From Dorea sp. CAG:317 (lineage in GTDB: Bacteria; Bacillota; Clostridia; Lachnospirales; Lachnospiraceae), in the NCBI GenBank assembly GCA_000433535.1, contig FR892679.1, positions 188,008 through 199,512 of the forward strand: a stretch of DNA of 11,505 bases, in the 5' to 3' direction. Below the pieces are notes generated by a model. It worked only from the letters and a program-made list of their open reading frames with translations, had not been told where the DNA came from and searched no databases. Of this stretch, positions 1-6,174 are shown piece by piece. Each line of letters opens with the position of its first letter. Position 1 is the stretch's first letter. Both the position numbers and the translations under genes were made by a program.

Positions 1-486
1 GATTCCGACACTCGGATCGCGGCTGTCCAGACTGTGATTTCGATTATCTCCCAATACAAAATATTCATCTTCACCAAGTGTAATCGGCTCACTGGCTGTT
101 CCTGCTTCTATCATAACTTCCGCACCATAAATATCACTTTCCAGCAGTTCACCGTTGATATAAGTATATCCGTCCTTTACCTGAACTATATCGCCGGGCA
201 GACCGATGATTCGTTTAATATAGTAAGTATTTTCTTCGTATTTATACGGAAATACTACAATATCAAATCTCTTTGGTTCTTGGAATCTATAGGATAATTT
301 ATCAACGATCAGATTATCTCCGTCACTTAATGTTTTCTCCATAGAAGAACCGCTGACTCTTGTTCTCTGACCCACATATGTAATAATCAGATAGGTAAGT
401 CCGATAATGATCAATATATAAAAAAGCCATCCGAGAAGTTCCCGCATCACACTTCCGACTCTGTTTTTTTTCTTTCGTCGCGCCAT
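1..486 (-). CDS. lepB: Type I signal peptidase, C-terminus cut by window edge
   Basis: Membrane-anchored serine protease that removes signal peptides from exported proteins on the outer face of the membrane. The first 162 residues are visible; the frame is open to base 1, so the C-terminus lies outside the window. The N-terminus is basic (ARRKKKNR) and followed by one membrane segment at about residues 18-38. The catalytic Ser48 lies in SGSSME, the general-base Lys91 in YYIKRIIGLPGD, and the GDNRNHSLDSR box begins at residue 146. The ATG at 486 is preceded by an AGGGGAG ribosome binding site. It lies 36 nt downstream of rbgA and is probably the next cistron of that operon. This is the second signal peptidase here; compared with the one at 1377-1967 it has a longer insert between the catalytic Lys and the GDNR box. 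Family assignment is firm; which substrates each paralogue prefers cannot be told. Confidence 0.95.
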   Translation of the reverse strand, partial: MARRKKKNRVGSVMRELLGWLFYILIIIGLTYLIITYVGQRTRVSGSSMEKTLSDGDNLIVDKLSYRFQEPKRFDIVVFPYKYEENTYYIKRIIGLPGDIVQVKDGYTYINGELLESDIYGAEVMIEAGTASEPITLGEDEYFVLGDNRNHSLDSRDPSVGI

Positions 487-522
487 TTTATATGCTCCCC
501 TTTTCAAATTTTTCTAATTCTA

Positions 523-1371
523 TCATATTTCCTGCGGATATTCCAGTGTCAATCTTCCAAGCTTCCCGTTTCGGAAATCATCAAGGAGAAGAAGTGCCGC
601 TTTCTCCGTATCCAGTTCATTGCCTCTTACAATACAATTCCGGCTTTTCGCGATACGGTTTAATACAACATAATCGTCTTCATCCATCTCTATATCATAT
701 TTATCCGCCAACACTTCCGGATATGCAGTTCTTAAGAAATGAATCAGCTCTGCAGCCAGTTCTTCTGTCTGAAGAACTTCATCTTTGATCGAGCCGATAA
801 ATGCAAGCTTAAGCCCGACTTCCTGATCTTCGAATTTAGGCCACAGTATTCCCGGAGTATCCAGAAGCTCTACCTGTTTATTTAACCTGATCCACTGCTT
901 TCCTTTCGTAACTCCCGGTTTATTTCCGGTTTTCGCACATGCTTTTCCCGCAAGAGCGTTGATGAATGTAGACTTTCCAACATTCGGAATTCCGACTACC
1001 ATGGCACGCACCGGACGATTTAAGATTCCTCTTTTTCTGTCTCTTTCAATCTTCTCTGCACAGGCTTCCCGTATAACTCCCTGAATCGACTTGATCCCGC
1101 CGCCTTTTCTGGAATTCACTTTCACCACCGAAAATCCTTTTTTCTTAAAGTATTCTGCCCACGCATCATTCCATTTGTCTTCTGCAAGATCGGCTTTATT
1201 AAGAAGCACCAGTCTTGCTTTGTTTTTACCCAATTCATCAATGTCCGGATTCCTGCTGCTCAAAGGAATACGGGCATCTACAAGTTCGATCACAAGATCG
1301 ATCAATTTTATATTTTCCTGCATCATACGCTTTGCTTTCGTCATATGACCGGGATACCACTGAAAATGCAT
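523..1371 (-). CDS. rbgA: Ribosome biogenesis GTPase A (RbgA/YlqF)
   Basis: Circularly permuted GTPase that acts late in 50S subunit assembly. The 282-residue length equals that of Bacillus subtilis RbgA. The G motifs come in permuted order: G4 NKAD at residues 58-61, the P-loop GIPNVGKS at 127-134, then DTPG at 171-174. The N-terminal WYPGHMTKA includes His9, the residue reported as catalytic in the B. subtilis protein. I place the start at ATG 1371 because a GTGAGG site lies just upstream and the protein then begins exactly at the conserved MHFQWYPGHM; the open frame continues 17 codons further upstream without family support. The ribosome binding site overlaps the last two codons of the upstream signal peptidase gene, whose stop is 5 nt away, so translation is probably coupled. 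Confidence is high. Confidence 0.96.
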   Translation of the reverse strand: MHFQWYPGHMTKAKRMMQENIKLIDLVIELVDARIPLSSRNPDIDELGKNKARLVLLNKADLAEDKWNDAWAEYFKKKGFSVVKVNSRKGGGIKSIQGVIREACAEKIERDRKRGILNRPVRAMVVGIPNVGKSTFINALAGKACAKTGNKPGVTKGKQWIRLNKQVELLDTPGILWPKFEDQEVGLKLAFIGSIKDEVLQTEELAAELIHFLRTAYPEVLADKYDIEMDEDDYVVLNRIAKSRNCIVRGNELDTEKAALLLLDDFRNGKLGRLTLEYPQEI

Positions 1372-1376
1372 ATTTT

Positions 1377-1967
1377 TTACCTCACAAATCCAAAATCTTT
1401 TTTCGGGGACACAACAAACCATGCCTTTCCGTAAATATAACTCCGTTTTACATTTCCTACGTCTGCATTTCGGCTGTCCTCACTATTTTCTCTGTCATCT
1501 CCAAGTACAAAATACTCATCCGACGCAAGCTGCATCTTCTCTGATACAATGCCAACGTCATTTATATCGGTTGTTTTATAATCTTCTTTTAGCTTCTCAC
1601 CATTGATATATACGTGATTTTCTATAATTTCCACGGTTTCCCCCGGAAGTCCGATGATCCGCTTAATATAATAATGGCTGTTTTCATTTCCCTTTGGCTT
1701 AAAGACAATGATATCGCCGCGTTTTGGTCTGGAAGCATTATATACAATACGGTTTACAAGCACTACGTCTCCATTTTGAAGGACTGGCTTCATGGAATCA
1801 CCGACGGTACTGACCTTTTGCCCAAAATACCAGACTGACACAAATGCCAGAAGGCATACCACTGCAATTTTAAATATCCACATGCCGATTCTGGTGATCT
1901 GTTCCATCCGGATATGCTTCTTGCGATGTTTTCTCTTTTTTCGAAAGTTTAATCTTTTCTTTCTCAT
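1377..1967 (-). CDS. lepB: Type I signal peptidase (second copy, complete)
   Basis: Complete 196-residue signal peptidase I, the usual size for Gram-positive SipS-type enzymes. A very basic head (13 Lys/Arg in the first 20 residues) is followed by a membrane segment at about residues 28-48. Catalytic Ser58 is in VGDSMKP, catalytic Lys102 in YYIKRIIGLPGET, and the GDDRENSEDSR box follows. The basic head predicts an N-in topology with the catalytic domain outside. The start at 1967 has AAGGGG upstream; Met21 is an internal alternative without a good binding site. It sits between rplS and rbgA, separated from rplS by a terminator-like hairpin only 18 nt before its start codon, and 5 nt before rbgA. 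The window encodes two such enzymes flanking rbgA, which suggests duplication and divergence. Confidence 0.95.
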   Translation of the reverse strand: MRKKRLNFRKKRKHRKKHIRMEQITRIGMWIFKIAVVCLLAFVSVWYFGQKVSTVGDSMKPVLQNGDVVLVNRIVYNASRPKRGDIIVFKPKGNENSHYYIKRIIGLPGETVEIIENHVYINGEKLKEDYKTTDINDVGIVSEKMQLASDEYFVLGDDRENSEDSRNADVGNVKRSYIYGKAWFVVSPKKDFGFVR

Positions 1968-1985
1968 AAGATCCCCTTATAACAG

Positions 1986-2022
1986 AAAAAGGACAATATA
2001 CACATATGTACTTGTCCTTTTT
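1986..2022 (-). terminator. Hairpin with U-rich tail between rplS and lepB
   Basis: Perfect 11-bp inverted repeat, AAAAAGGACAA at 1986-1996 against TTGTCCTTTTT at 2012-2022, with a 15-nt loop. Read on the minus strand, the stem ends in five T followed by CTGTT, as in an intrinsic terminator. It lies just after rplS (stop at 2033). Because the lepB start codon is only 18 nt beyond it and no promoter fits between, it may be partial or regulated rather than an absolute stop. Confidence 0.7.
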
Positions 2023-2032
2023 ACCTTGTTTC

Positions 2033-2380
2033 TTATTTTACTAATTCTTTTACTTTTGCTTTCTTACCAACGCGGTTTCTTAAGTAGTTCAGTTTCGCTC
2101 TTCTTACTTTACCTTTTCTTACTACTTCAACCTTCTCTACGTTTGGAGAATGCAGCGGCCATGTCTTCTCAACACCTACTCCGTTAGAATTTTTTCTAAC
2201 TGTGAATGTTGCTCTTGTGCTTCCGCCCTGTTTCTTAAGAACTGTACCCTCGAAGATCTGAATTCTTTCGCGGTTTCCCTCTTTGATCTTACCGTAAACT
2301 TTTACAGTATCACCAACGTGAAACTCTGGTGCGTTCTCTTTTAACTGTTCTGCTTCAATATTTCTGATAATATCGTTCAT
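2033..2380 (-). CDS. rplS: 50S ribosomal protein L19
   Basis: Protein of the large subunit located at the interface between the subunits. The 115-residue product is the normal length for Firmicute L19. It begins MNDIIRNIEAEQLKE, carries the barrel segment FHVGDTVKVYGKI at about residue 20 and IQIFEGTVL at about residue 41, and ends in the typical basic tail (KAKVKELVK) after KLNYLRNRVGKKAK. The start has a full AAGGAGGT binding site. An 88-nt gap separates it from trmD upstream and may hold an L19 leader structure. The order rpsP-rimM-trmD-rplS matches the classical operon found across bacteria, here extended by khpA. Confidence is very high. Confidence 0.98.
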   Translation of the reverse strand: MNDIIRNIEAEQLKENAPEFHVGDTVKVYGKIKEGNRERIQIFEGTVLKKQGGSTRATFTVRKNSNGVGVEKTWPLHSPNVEKVEVVRKGKVRRAKLNYLRNRVGKKAKVKELVK

Positions 2381-2468
2381 TGTGTGTGACCTCCTTGTTT
2401 ACTTGGATGTTCTTAATACATTGGTATCAGAGGACCATCTATTTTTCTTCACAACATGTTAAATGATA
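2381..2468 (-). promoter_or_regulatory. Possible L19 leader in the trmD-rplS gap
   Basis: This 88-nt gap upstream of rplS is long for this tightly packed operon. On the minus strand a small TGGT/ACCA stem can form around CCTCTGAT (about 2423-2438), and an outer GAT/ATC closure is possible. Firmicutes are known to carry an autoregulatory L19 leader in this position. The position fits, but the pairing I can see by eye is short, so this is a candidate only. Confidence 0.3.
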
Positions 2469-3212
2469 TCACAAATCGTCGCAATTTGCAAGGATTTTTT
2501 CTGCGATCTCTCTTTCTTTTTCTGTAAGCTCCGCCTTCTCAAGAAGATCGGGGCGATTTCTTGCCGTGCGGATAACAGACTGTTCCCGGCGCCATTTTTC
2601 AATATTGGCATGATGCCCGGACATCAGAACTTCCGGTACTTTTTTGTCGTGCCACATTTCCGGTCTTGAATACTGCGGGTATTCCAGCAAATTGTCCTGA
2701 AAGCTTTCGAACTCCGCAGATACATCATTATGAAGTACCCCCGGCACAAGTCGGGAGATTGCATCTACCATGATCATGGCAGGAAGTTCTCCGCCTGTCA
2801 ATACATAATCACCAATCGATACATAATCTGTCACGATCTCCTCAAGCACTCTCTCGTCAATCCCTTCATAGTGACCGCAGAGGAATACCAGCTCCTCTTC
2901 CTGTGCAAATTCTTCCGCCATCGTCTGATTAAAGGTTTTTCCCTGCGGAGACAAGTAGACGACTCTTGGCTTTTTATTCATCTTCTCTTCCAGCGCCCTG
3001 TAACACTGATACACCGGTTCTGCCTGCATAAGCATTCCGGCGCCTCCGCCATACGGATAATCATCCACACTGCTATGCTTGTTAAAGGCGTAATCGCGGA
3101 TGTTGACCGCTTCAATGGACAAAAGCCCTTTATTTACCGCCCGGCCGATAATGCTTGTACTGAGTCCCTGCATGACCATTTCCGGAAATAATGTCATAAT
3201 ATAAAACTGCAT
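2469..3212 (-). CDS. trmD: tRNA (guanine-N1)-methyltransferase TrmD
   Basis: SPOUT-class enzyme that uses S-adenosylmethionine to methylate N1 of G37 next to the anticodon, preventing +1 frameshifting. The 247-residue product has the expected start (MQFYIMTLFPEMV), the DDYPYGGGAGMLMQ segment near residue 50, the trefoil-knot cofactor site (GHYEGIDER near 113 and SIGDYVLTGGELPAM near 132), and the LLEYPQYSRP segment near 175 that contains the tRNA-binding and catalytic region. The start at 3212 has GAGGAG within the 12-nt gap after rimM, so the two are translated closely together. Ordinary in length and motifs. Confidence 0.97.
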   Translation of the reverse strand: MQFYIMTLFPEMVMQGLSTSIIGRAVNKGLLSIEAVNIRDYAFNKHSSVDDYPYGGGAGMLMQAEPVYQCYRALEEKMNKKPRVVYLSPQGKTFNQTMAEEFAQEEELVFLCGHYEGIDERVLEEIVTDYVSIGDYVLTGGELPAMIMVDAISRLVPGVLHNDVSAEFESFQDNLLEYPQYSRPEMWHDKKVPEVLMSGHHANIEKWRREQSVIRTARNRPDLLEKAELTEKEREIAEKILANCDDL

Positions 3213-3224
3213 CTTCTTACTCCT

Positions 3225-3731
3225 CTACACAAGACCATCCATCAGGTGAATCGTCATTTTCTGACTCTCAACATCTACATCTAAGATGCATTCTTTGATT
3301 GCAGGAATCAGAACCTCCTCATGTGCGTGACTGTCGATCACATACACATCATTTGCCCCGGTCTCAATCACATCTTTTAAAATTCCAAAAGATGAACCGT
3401 CTTCTGTGAACACTTCCATCCCGATCATATCCGCGATAAAGTATTCATTTTCTTCCAGCTTCACTGCATCTTCCCTCGTCACAAGGAGCGGACACCGTCT
3501 ATATTTTTCAATTTCATTAATATTGTCAAATTCTTTGAATTTAAGAATTACAAACTGCTTAAAGAATTTCGTGCTCTGCACTTCCAATTCTATTTTTTCT
3601 TTCCCGGCATCAAGAAGAACTTTCTTAAGCTTCTTGAAACGCTTTACATCGTCTGTTGTGGGAAATACTTTTACTTCCCCGCGCACGCCATGTGGCTGCG
3701 TGATCACGCCAACCTGTAATAAGTCTTCCAT
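3225..3731 (-). CDS. rimM: 16S rRNA processing protein RimM
   Basis: Assembly factor that binds S19 and helps mature the 30S head. The 168-residue product has the N-terminal RimM domain, starting LLQVGVITQPHGVRGEVKVFPTTDD, and a C-terminal PRC barrel that includes EENEYFIADMIGMEV near residue 92 and ANDVYVI near 126. The GVRGEV motif is diagnostic. The ATG at 3731 is served by AGGGAG. It lies 12 nt upstream of trmD and 66 nt downstream of khpA; that gap contains a 10-bp hairpin. Typical family member. Confidence 0.95.
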   Translation of the reverse strand: MEDLLQVGVITQPHGVRGEVKVFPTTDDVKRFKKLKKVLLDAGKEKIELEVQSTKFFKQFVILKFKEFDNINEIEKYRRCPLLVTREDAVKLEENEYFIADMIGMEVFTEDGSSFGILKDVIETGANDVYVIDSHAHEEVLIPAIKECILDVDVESQKMTIHLMDGLV

Positions 3732-3754
3732 ATATATCTCCCTAAGATAACGAT

Positions 3755-3786
3755 AAGGACAGACCCCATATCTGCTGTCTGTCCTT
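3755..3786 (-). other. Intercistronic hairpin between khpA and rimM
   Basis: Perfect 10-bp inverted repeat, AAGGACAGAC at 3755-3764 with GTCTGTCCTT at 3777-3786, and a 12-nt loop. On the minus strand the stem is followed by ATCGTTATC, which is not a proper U-tract. An mRNA processing or stability element, or a weak attenuator, is more likely than a full terminator. The outer bases (AAGGACA/TGTCCTT) are nearly the same as those of the rplS-lepB hairpin. Confidence 0.5.
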
Positions 3787-3797
3787 TCATTTCTAAA

Positions 3798-4028
3798 TTA
3801 GTCTAAAATGTCAACAATAACTTTTTTGTCTTCCTTAGATGCCGCTGCTTTTACAACAGAACGGATAGCTTTTGCAATACGTCCCTGTTTTCCAATGACT
3901 TTTCCCATATCGGAATCTGCCACACGTACTTCCAGAACGGTCGCTTTCTTCTCCTCGCGCTCTGTCACAACAACGCTTTCCGGATCATCTACCAAAGCTT
4001 TTGTAATGACTTCTACCAATTCTTTCAT
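3798..4028 (-). CDS. khpA: KH-domain RNA-binding protein KhpA (YlqC)
   Basis: Small single-KH protein of 76 residues. In other Firmicutes KhpA pairs with KhpB and binds RNAs involved in cell elongation and division. The fold signature is visible: LEVRVADSDMGKVIGKQGRIAKAIRSVVKAAA with the GxxG loop GKQG at residues 46-49. I start at ATG 4028, whose GGAGG lies 8 nt upstream; the in-frame GTG at 4037 overlaps that binding site and can be excluded. The gene is 23 nt downstream of rpsP, the usual position in Firmicutes, between rpsP and rimM. Confidence 0.95.
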   Translation of the reverse strand: MKELVEVITKALVDDPESVVVTEREEKKATVLEVRVADSDMGKVIGKQGRIAKAIRSVVKAAASKEDKKVIVDILD

Positions 4029-4051
4029 ACTGCACACCTCCAGGGCACTTT

Positions 4052-4297
4052 TTATTTTTCAATGCCTGCTGCTTTGAAAATCTTGCTTACTGTCTCTGTT
4101 GGCTGTGCTCCTGTGTTTAACCATTTTTTAGCTGCTTCCTCATTTACAGAGATTGCGCTTGGCTCACAGTTCGGATCATATGTTCCGATTTCCTCGATGA
4201 ATCTTCCATCTCTTGGTGATCTGGAATCTGCTACAACGATTCTATAGAAAGGAGCTTTCTTCTGTCCCATTCTTCTTAATCTGATTTTTACTGCCAT
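4052..4297 (-). CDS. rpsP: 30S ribosomal protein S16
   Basis: Small-subunit protein needed in early 30S assembly. The 81-residue product shows the canonical opening MAVKIRLRRMGQKKAPFYRI, followed by VADSRSPRDGRFIEEIGTYDP near residue 22, and ends with a short variable tail. The length is within the family range. GGAGGTG lies upstream of the ATG. An 88-nt gap upstream, to ffh, carries two small hairpins. Confidence 0.98.
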   Translation of the reverse strand: MAVKIRLRRMGQKKAPFYRIVVADSRSPRDGRFIEEIGTYDPNCEPSAISVNEEAAKKWLNTGAQPTETVSKIFKAAGIEK

Positions 4298-4348
4298 GTT
4301 CTTTCACCTCCACATTTGTATCATTCTAAAGTTATTTATTTATATAAT

Positions 4349-4376
4349 GCGTGGTTTCACGCCTTATACCATAAGG
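4349..4376 (-). other. Two small hairpins in the ffh-rpsP gap
   Basis: Two adjacent inverted repeats lie here: GCGTG/CACGC (4349-4353 with 4358-4362) and CCTTAT/ATAAGG (4362-4367 with 4371-4376). They share base 4362, so they may compete. On the minus strand they are followed by ATTATATAAATAAATAA and not by a U-tract. They could be mRNA processing or stability elements upstream of rpsP. I see no clear promoter in this 88-nt gap. Confidence 0.35.
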
Positions 4377-4385
4377 ATTTCCATC

Positions 4386-5741
4386 TTAAAACGGAAGACG
4401 GAATTTGTTTCTCTTGCCGCCTTTGCTAAAAGTCTTCATCATTTTCTTCATCTCTGCGAACTGCTTTACCATTCGGTTTACTTCGCTGATGTCGACTCCA
4501 GCCCCTCTTGCGATTCTGTGCTTTCTTGATGGATTCAAAATATCTGGATTTCTTCTCTCTTCTAATGTCATCGAGTAGATCATTGCTTCAATGCGTCCCA
4601 TTCTCTTCTCAGCTTCGGCGGTCTGCTCATCGTCAAGCCCTTTCATTTTGCCCATACCGCCCATGCCGCCAAGTCCCGGAAGCATACTCATAATACTGCC
4701 AAGTCCGCCCATATTTCTCATCTGTTTGACACTTTCCAGATAATCTTCAAAGTCAAACTGGGCTTTCTTAAGCTTCTGATTCATCTCTCGTGCTTTATCT
4801 TCATCAATCTGGGCTTCTGCCTTCTCGATCAATGTCAGCACATCTCCCATGCCAAGAATACGGGAAGCCATACGATCCGGATAAAACTGCTCCAAATCCG
4901 AGAGCTTTTCTCCCATACCTACATAGAGAATCGGCTTTCCGGTCACCGCCTTAACAGACAATGCCGCACCACCCCTGGTATCACCGTCCAGCTTCGTAAC
5001 GATCACACCATCGACACCGACCTTCTCATTAAAGTCCTTTGCAACATTTACTGCATCCTGACCAGTCATCGCATCGATGACAAGAATCGTCTGATGAACG
5101 GTTACGGTATCCTTGATCTCCTGAAGCTCTGCCATCATATCCTCATCAATGTGAAGACGGCCGGCTGTATCAAGGATAACAAGGTTATTGCCGTTTTTCT
5201 GAGCGTGCTCCAAAGCAGCTTTTGCAATGTTCGCCGGCTTATGGTTCTCGCCCATGGCAAAGACTTCTACGCCCTGTTTTTCTCCGTTAACCTGCAGCTG
5301 TTTGATCGCTGCAGGACGGTATACATCACAGGCTACAAGAAGCGGTTTCTTGCCTTTTAATTTATATTTTCCCGCCAGTTTTGCGGTGGTTGTTGTCTTA
5401 CCTGCACCCTGGAGACCTGCCATCATAATTACTGTGACAGCGCTGCCCGGCTGAAGCTTAATCTCCGTAGTCTCAGACCCCATAAGTTTGACTAACTCTT
5501 CATTTACGATCTTGATGACCATCTGCCCGGGATTAAGACCGTTCATCACATCCTGACCGATCGCTCTCTCCTGAACATTCTTAATGAAATCTTTCACCAC
5601 TTTGAAGTTGACGTCCGCTGCAAGAAGAGCTCTTTTAATCTCCTTTAACGCTTCTTTTACATCATTCTCTGTGAGACGTCCCTTGCTTCTTAAGTTCTTA
5701 AATACATTTTGAAGTTTTTCTGTCAGACTATCAAATGCCAT
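4386..5741 (-). CDS. ffh: Signal recognition particle GTPase Ffh (SRP54)
   Basis: Protein subunit of SRP: it binds signal sequences as they leave the ribosome and, with 4.5S/6S RNA, delivers the ribosome to FtsY at the membrane. The 451 residues show the N domain (1-100), then the G domain with GLQGAGKT at 109-116, DTAGR at 191-195 and TKLDGD at 249-254. The Met-rich M domain from about 300 contains a Gly/Met stretch (LPGLGGMGGMGKM) and the RNA-binding part SRKHRIARGAGVD near 410. Its GAGGAG binding site lies within the end of ylxM, with only 1 nt between ylxM stop and ffh start, so the two are translationally coupled. The ftsY gene often found upstream is not in this window. Confidence 0.98.
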   Translation of the reverse strand: MAFDSLTEKLQNVFKNLRSKGRLTENDVKEALKEIKRALLAADVNFKVVKDFIKNVQERAIGQDVMNGLNPGQMVIKIVNEELVKLMGSETTEIKLQPGSAVTVIMMAGLQGAGKTTTTAKLAGKYKLKGKKPLLVACDVYRPAAIKQLQVNGEKQGVEVFAMGENHKPANIAKAALEHAQKNGNNLVILDTAGRLHIDEDMMAELQEIKDTVTVHQTILVIDAMTGQDAVNVAKDFNEKVGVDGVIVTKLDGDTRGGAALSVKAVTGKPILYVGMGEKLSDLEQFYPDRMASRILGMGDVLTLIEKAEAQIDEDKAREMNQKLKKAQFDFEDYLESVKQMRNMGGLGSIMSMLPGLGGMGGMGKMKGLDDEQTAEAEKRMGRIEAMIYSMTLEERRNPDILNPSRKHRIARGAGVDISEVNRMVKQFAEMKKMMKTFSKGGKRNKFRLPF

Positions 5742-5742
5742 C

Positions 5743-6093
5743 CTATAACTCCTCTATAATTCTGTCCGCAATTTCGCGGATCTCTCGTATCATCTCATTT
5801 TCCGGCTTAGCGGAATCCTTCTGTCTGTCAAGCACCTGATCAAGATTCTGAACTTCTTCCTTAATTCTCAGGAATCGTTCTACCAGATGAAGCTTCGTTT
5901 CATAGCCTTCCAATGTCTTCTGACATCTCTTTACAAGGTCGTGAACCCCTTGCCGGCTGATCCCTGCTCCCAGCGCGATCTCGCTCAATGACAGATCTTC
6001 TAAAACAAACTGCTCATAGATTTCCTTTTGGTGTTCATTCAGAAGTTCGCCATAGAAATCATATAACAGCGCCTGTTTTAATATTTCATTCAT
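5743..6093 (-). CDS. ylxM: YlxM-family SRP-associated DNA-binding-like protein
   Basis: Small (116-residue) helix-turn-helix protein of the YlxM/p13 family, encoded with ffh in Firmicutes and implicated in SRP function or its regulation. The start of the product (MNEILKQALLYDFYGELLNE) and the sigma-region-4-like helix-turn-helix LSEIALGAGISRQGVHDLVKR, at about residues 35-55, identify it. The C-terminal half is charged and probably a helical coiled coil. I start at ATG 6093 (AAAGGTG upstream); an in-frame extension to 6138 would run back through the promoter and is rejected. It is the first gene of the operon. Confidence 0.92.
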   Translation of the reverse strand: MNEILKQALLYDFYGELLNEHQKEIYEQFVLEDLSLSEIALGAGISRQGVHDLVKRCQKTLEGYETKLHLVERFLRIKEEVQNLDQVLDRQKDSAKPENEMIREIREIADRIIEEL

Positions 6094-6109
6094 GTTTATC
6101 ACCTTTGTT

Positions 6110-6138
6110 ATCTTACTAGGTCTTTCACATATTGTCAA
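6110..6138 (-). promoter_or_regulatory. Near-consensus promoter of the ylxM-ffh operon
   Basis: On the minus strand there is a perfect -35 TTGACA (6138-6133), a 17-nt spacer and a -10 TAAGAT (6115-6110). Transcription should start near 6103-6105, which leaves a leader of only about 10-12 nt before ylxM. The -35 box is one arm of the inverted repeat TGTCAAG/CTTGACA at 6133-6154. Confidence 0.8.
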
Positions 6139-6154
6139 GTATTTTTTCTTGACA
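6133..6154. repeat. Inverted repeat overlapping the ylxM -35 box
   Basis: TGTCAAG at 6133-6139 and CTTGACA at 6148-6154 form a perfect 7-bp inverted repeat around an 8-nt AT spacer. One arm contains the -35 hexamer of the ylxM promoter, so a dimeric regulator could bind here. No U-tract follows on the minus strand, so it is a poor terminator for the upstream protease gene. Confidence 0.5.
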
Positions 6155-6174
6155 CCTCGATTTTTTCTTCTTTT

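Noticed and set aside
1372..1422. N-terminal extension of RbgA
   Set aside because: It overlaps the end of the signal peptidase gene in another frame, and the conserved RbgA start with His9 needs ATG 1371.
2730..3191. 153-codon plus-strand open frame
   Set aside because: It lies fully antisense to trmD, has no binding site and encodes no recognisable protein; a shadow frame.
6094..6138. N-terminal extension of YlxM
   Set aside because: It would translate through the -10 and -35 boxes of the operon promoter; homologues begin at MNEILKQALL.
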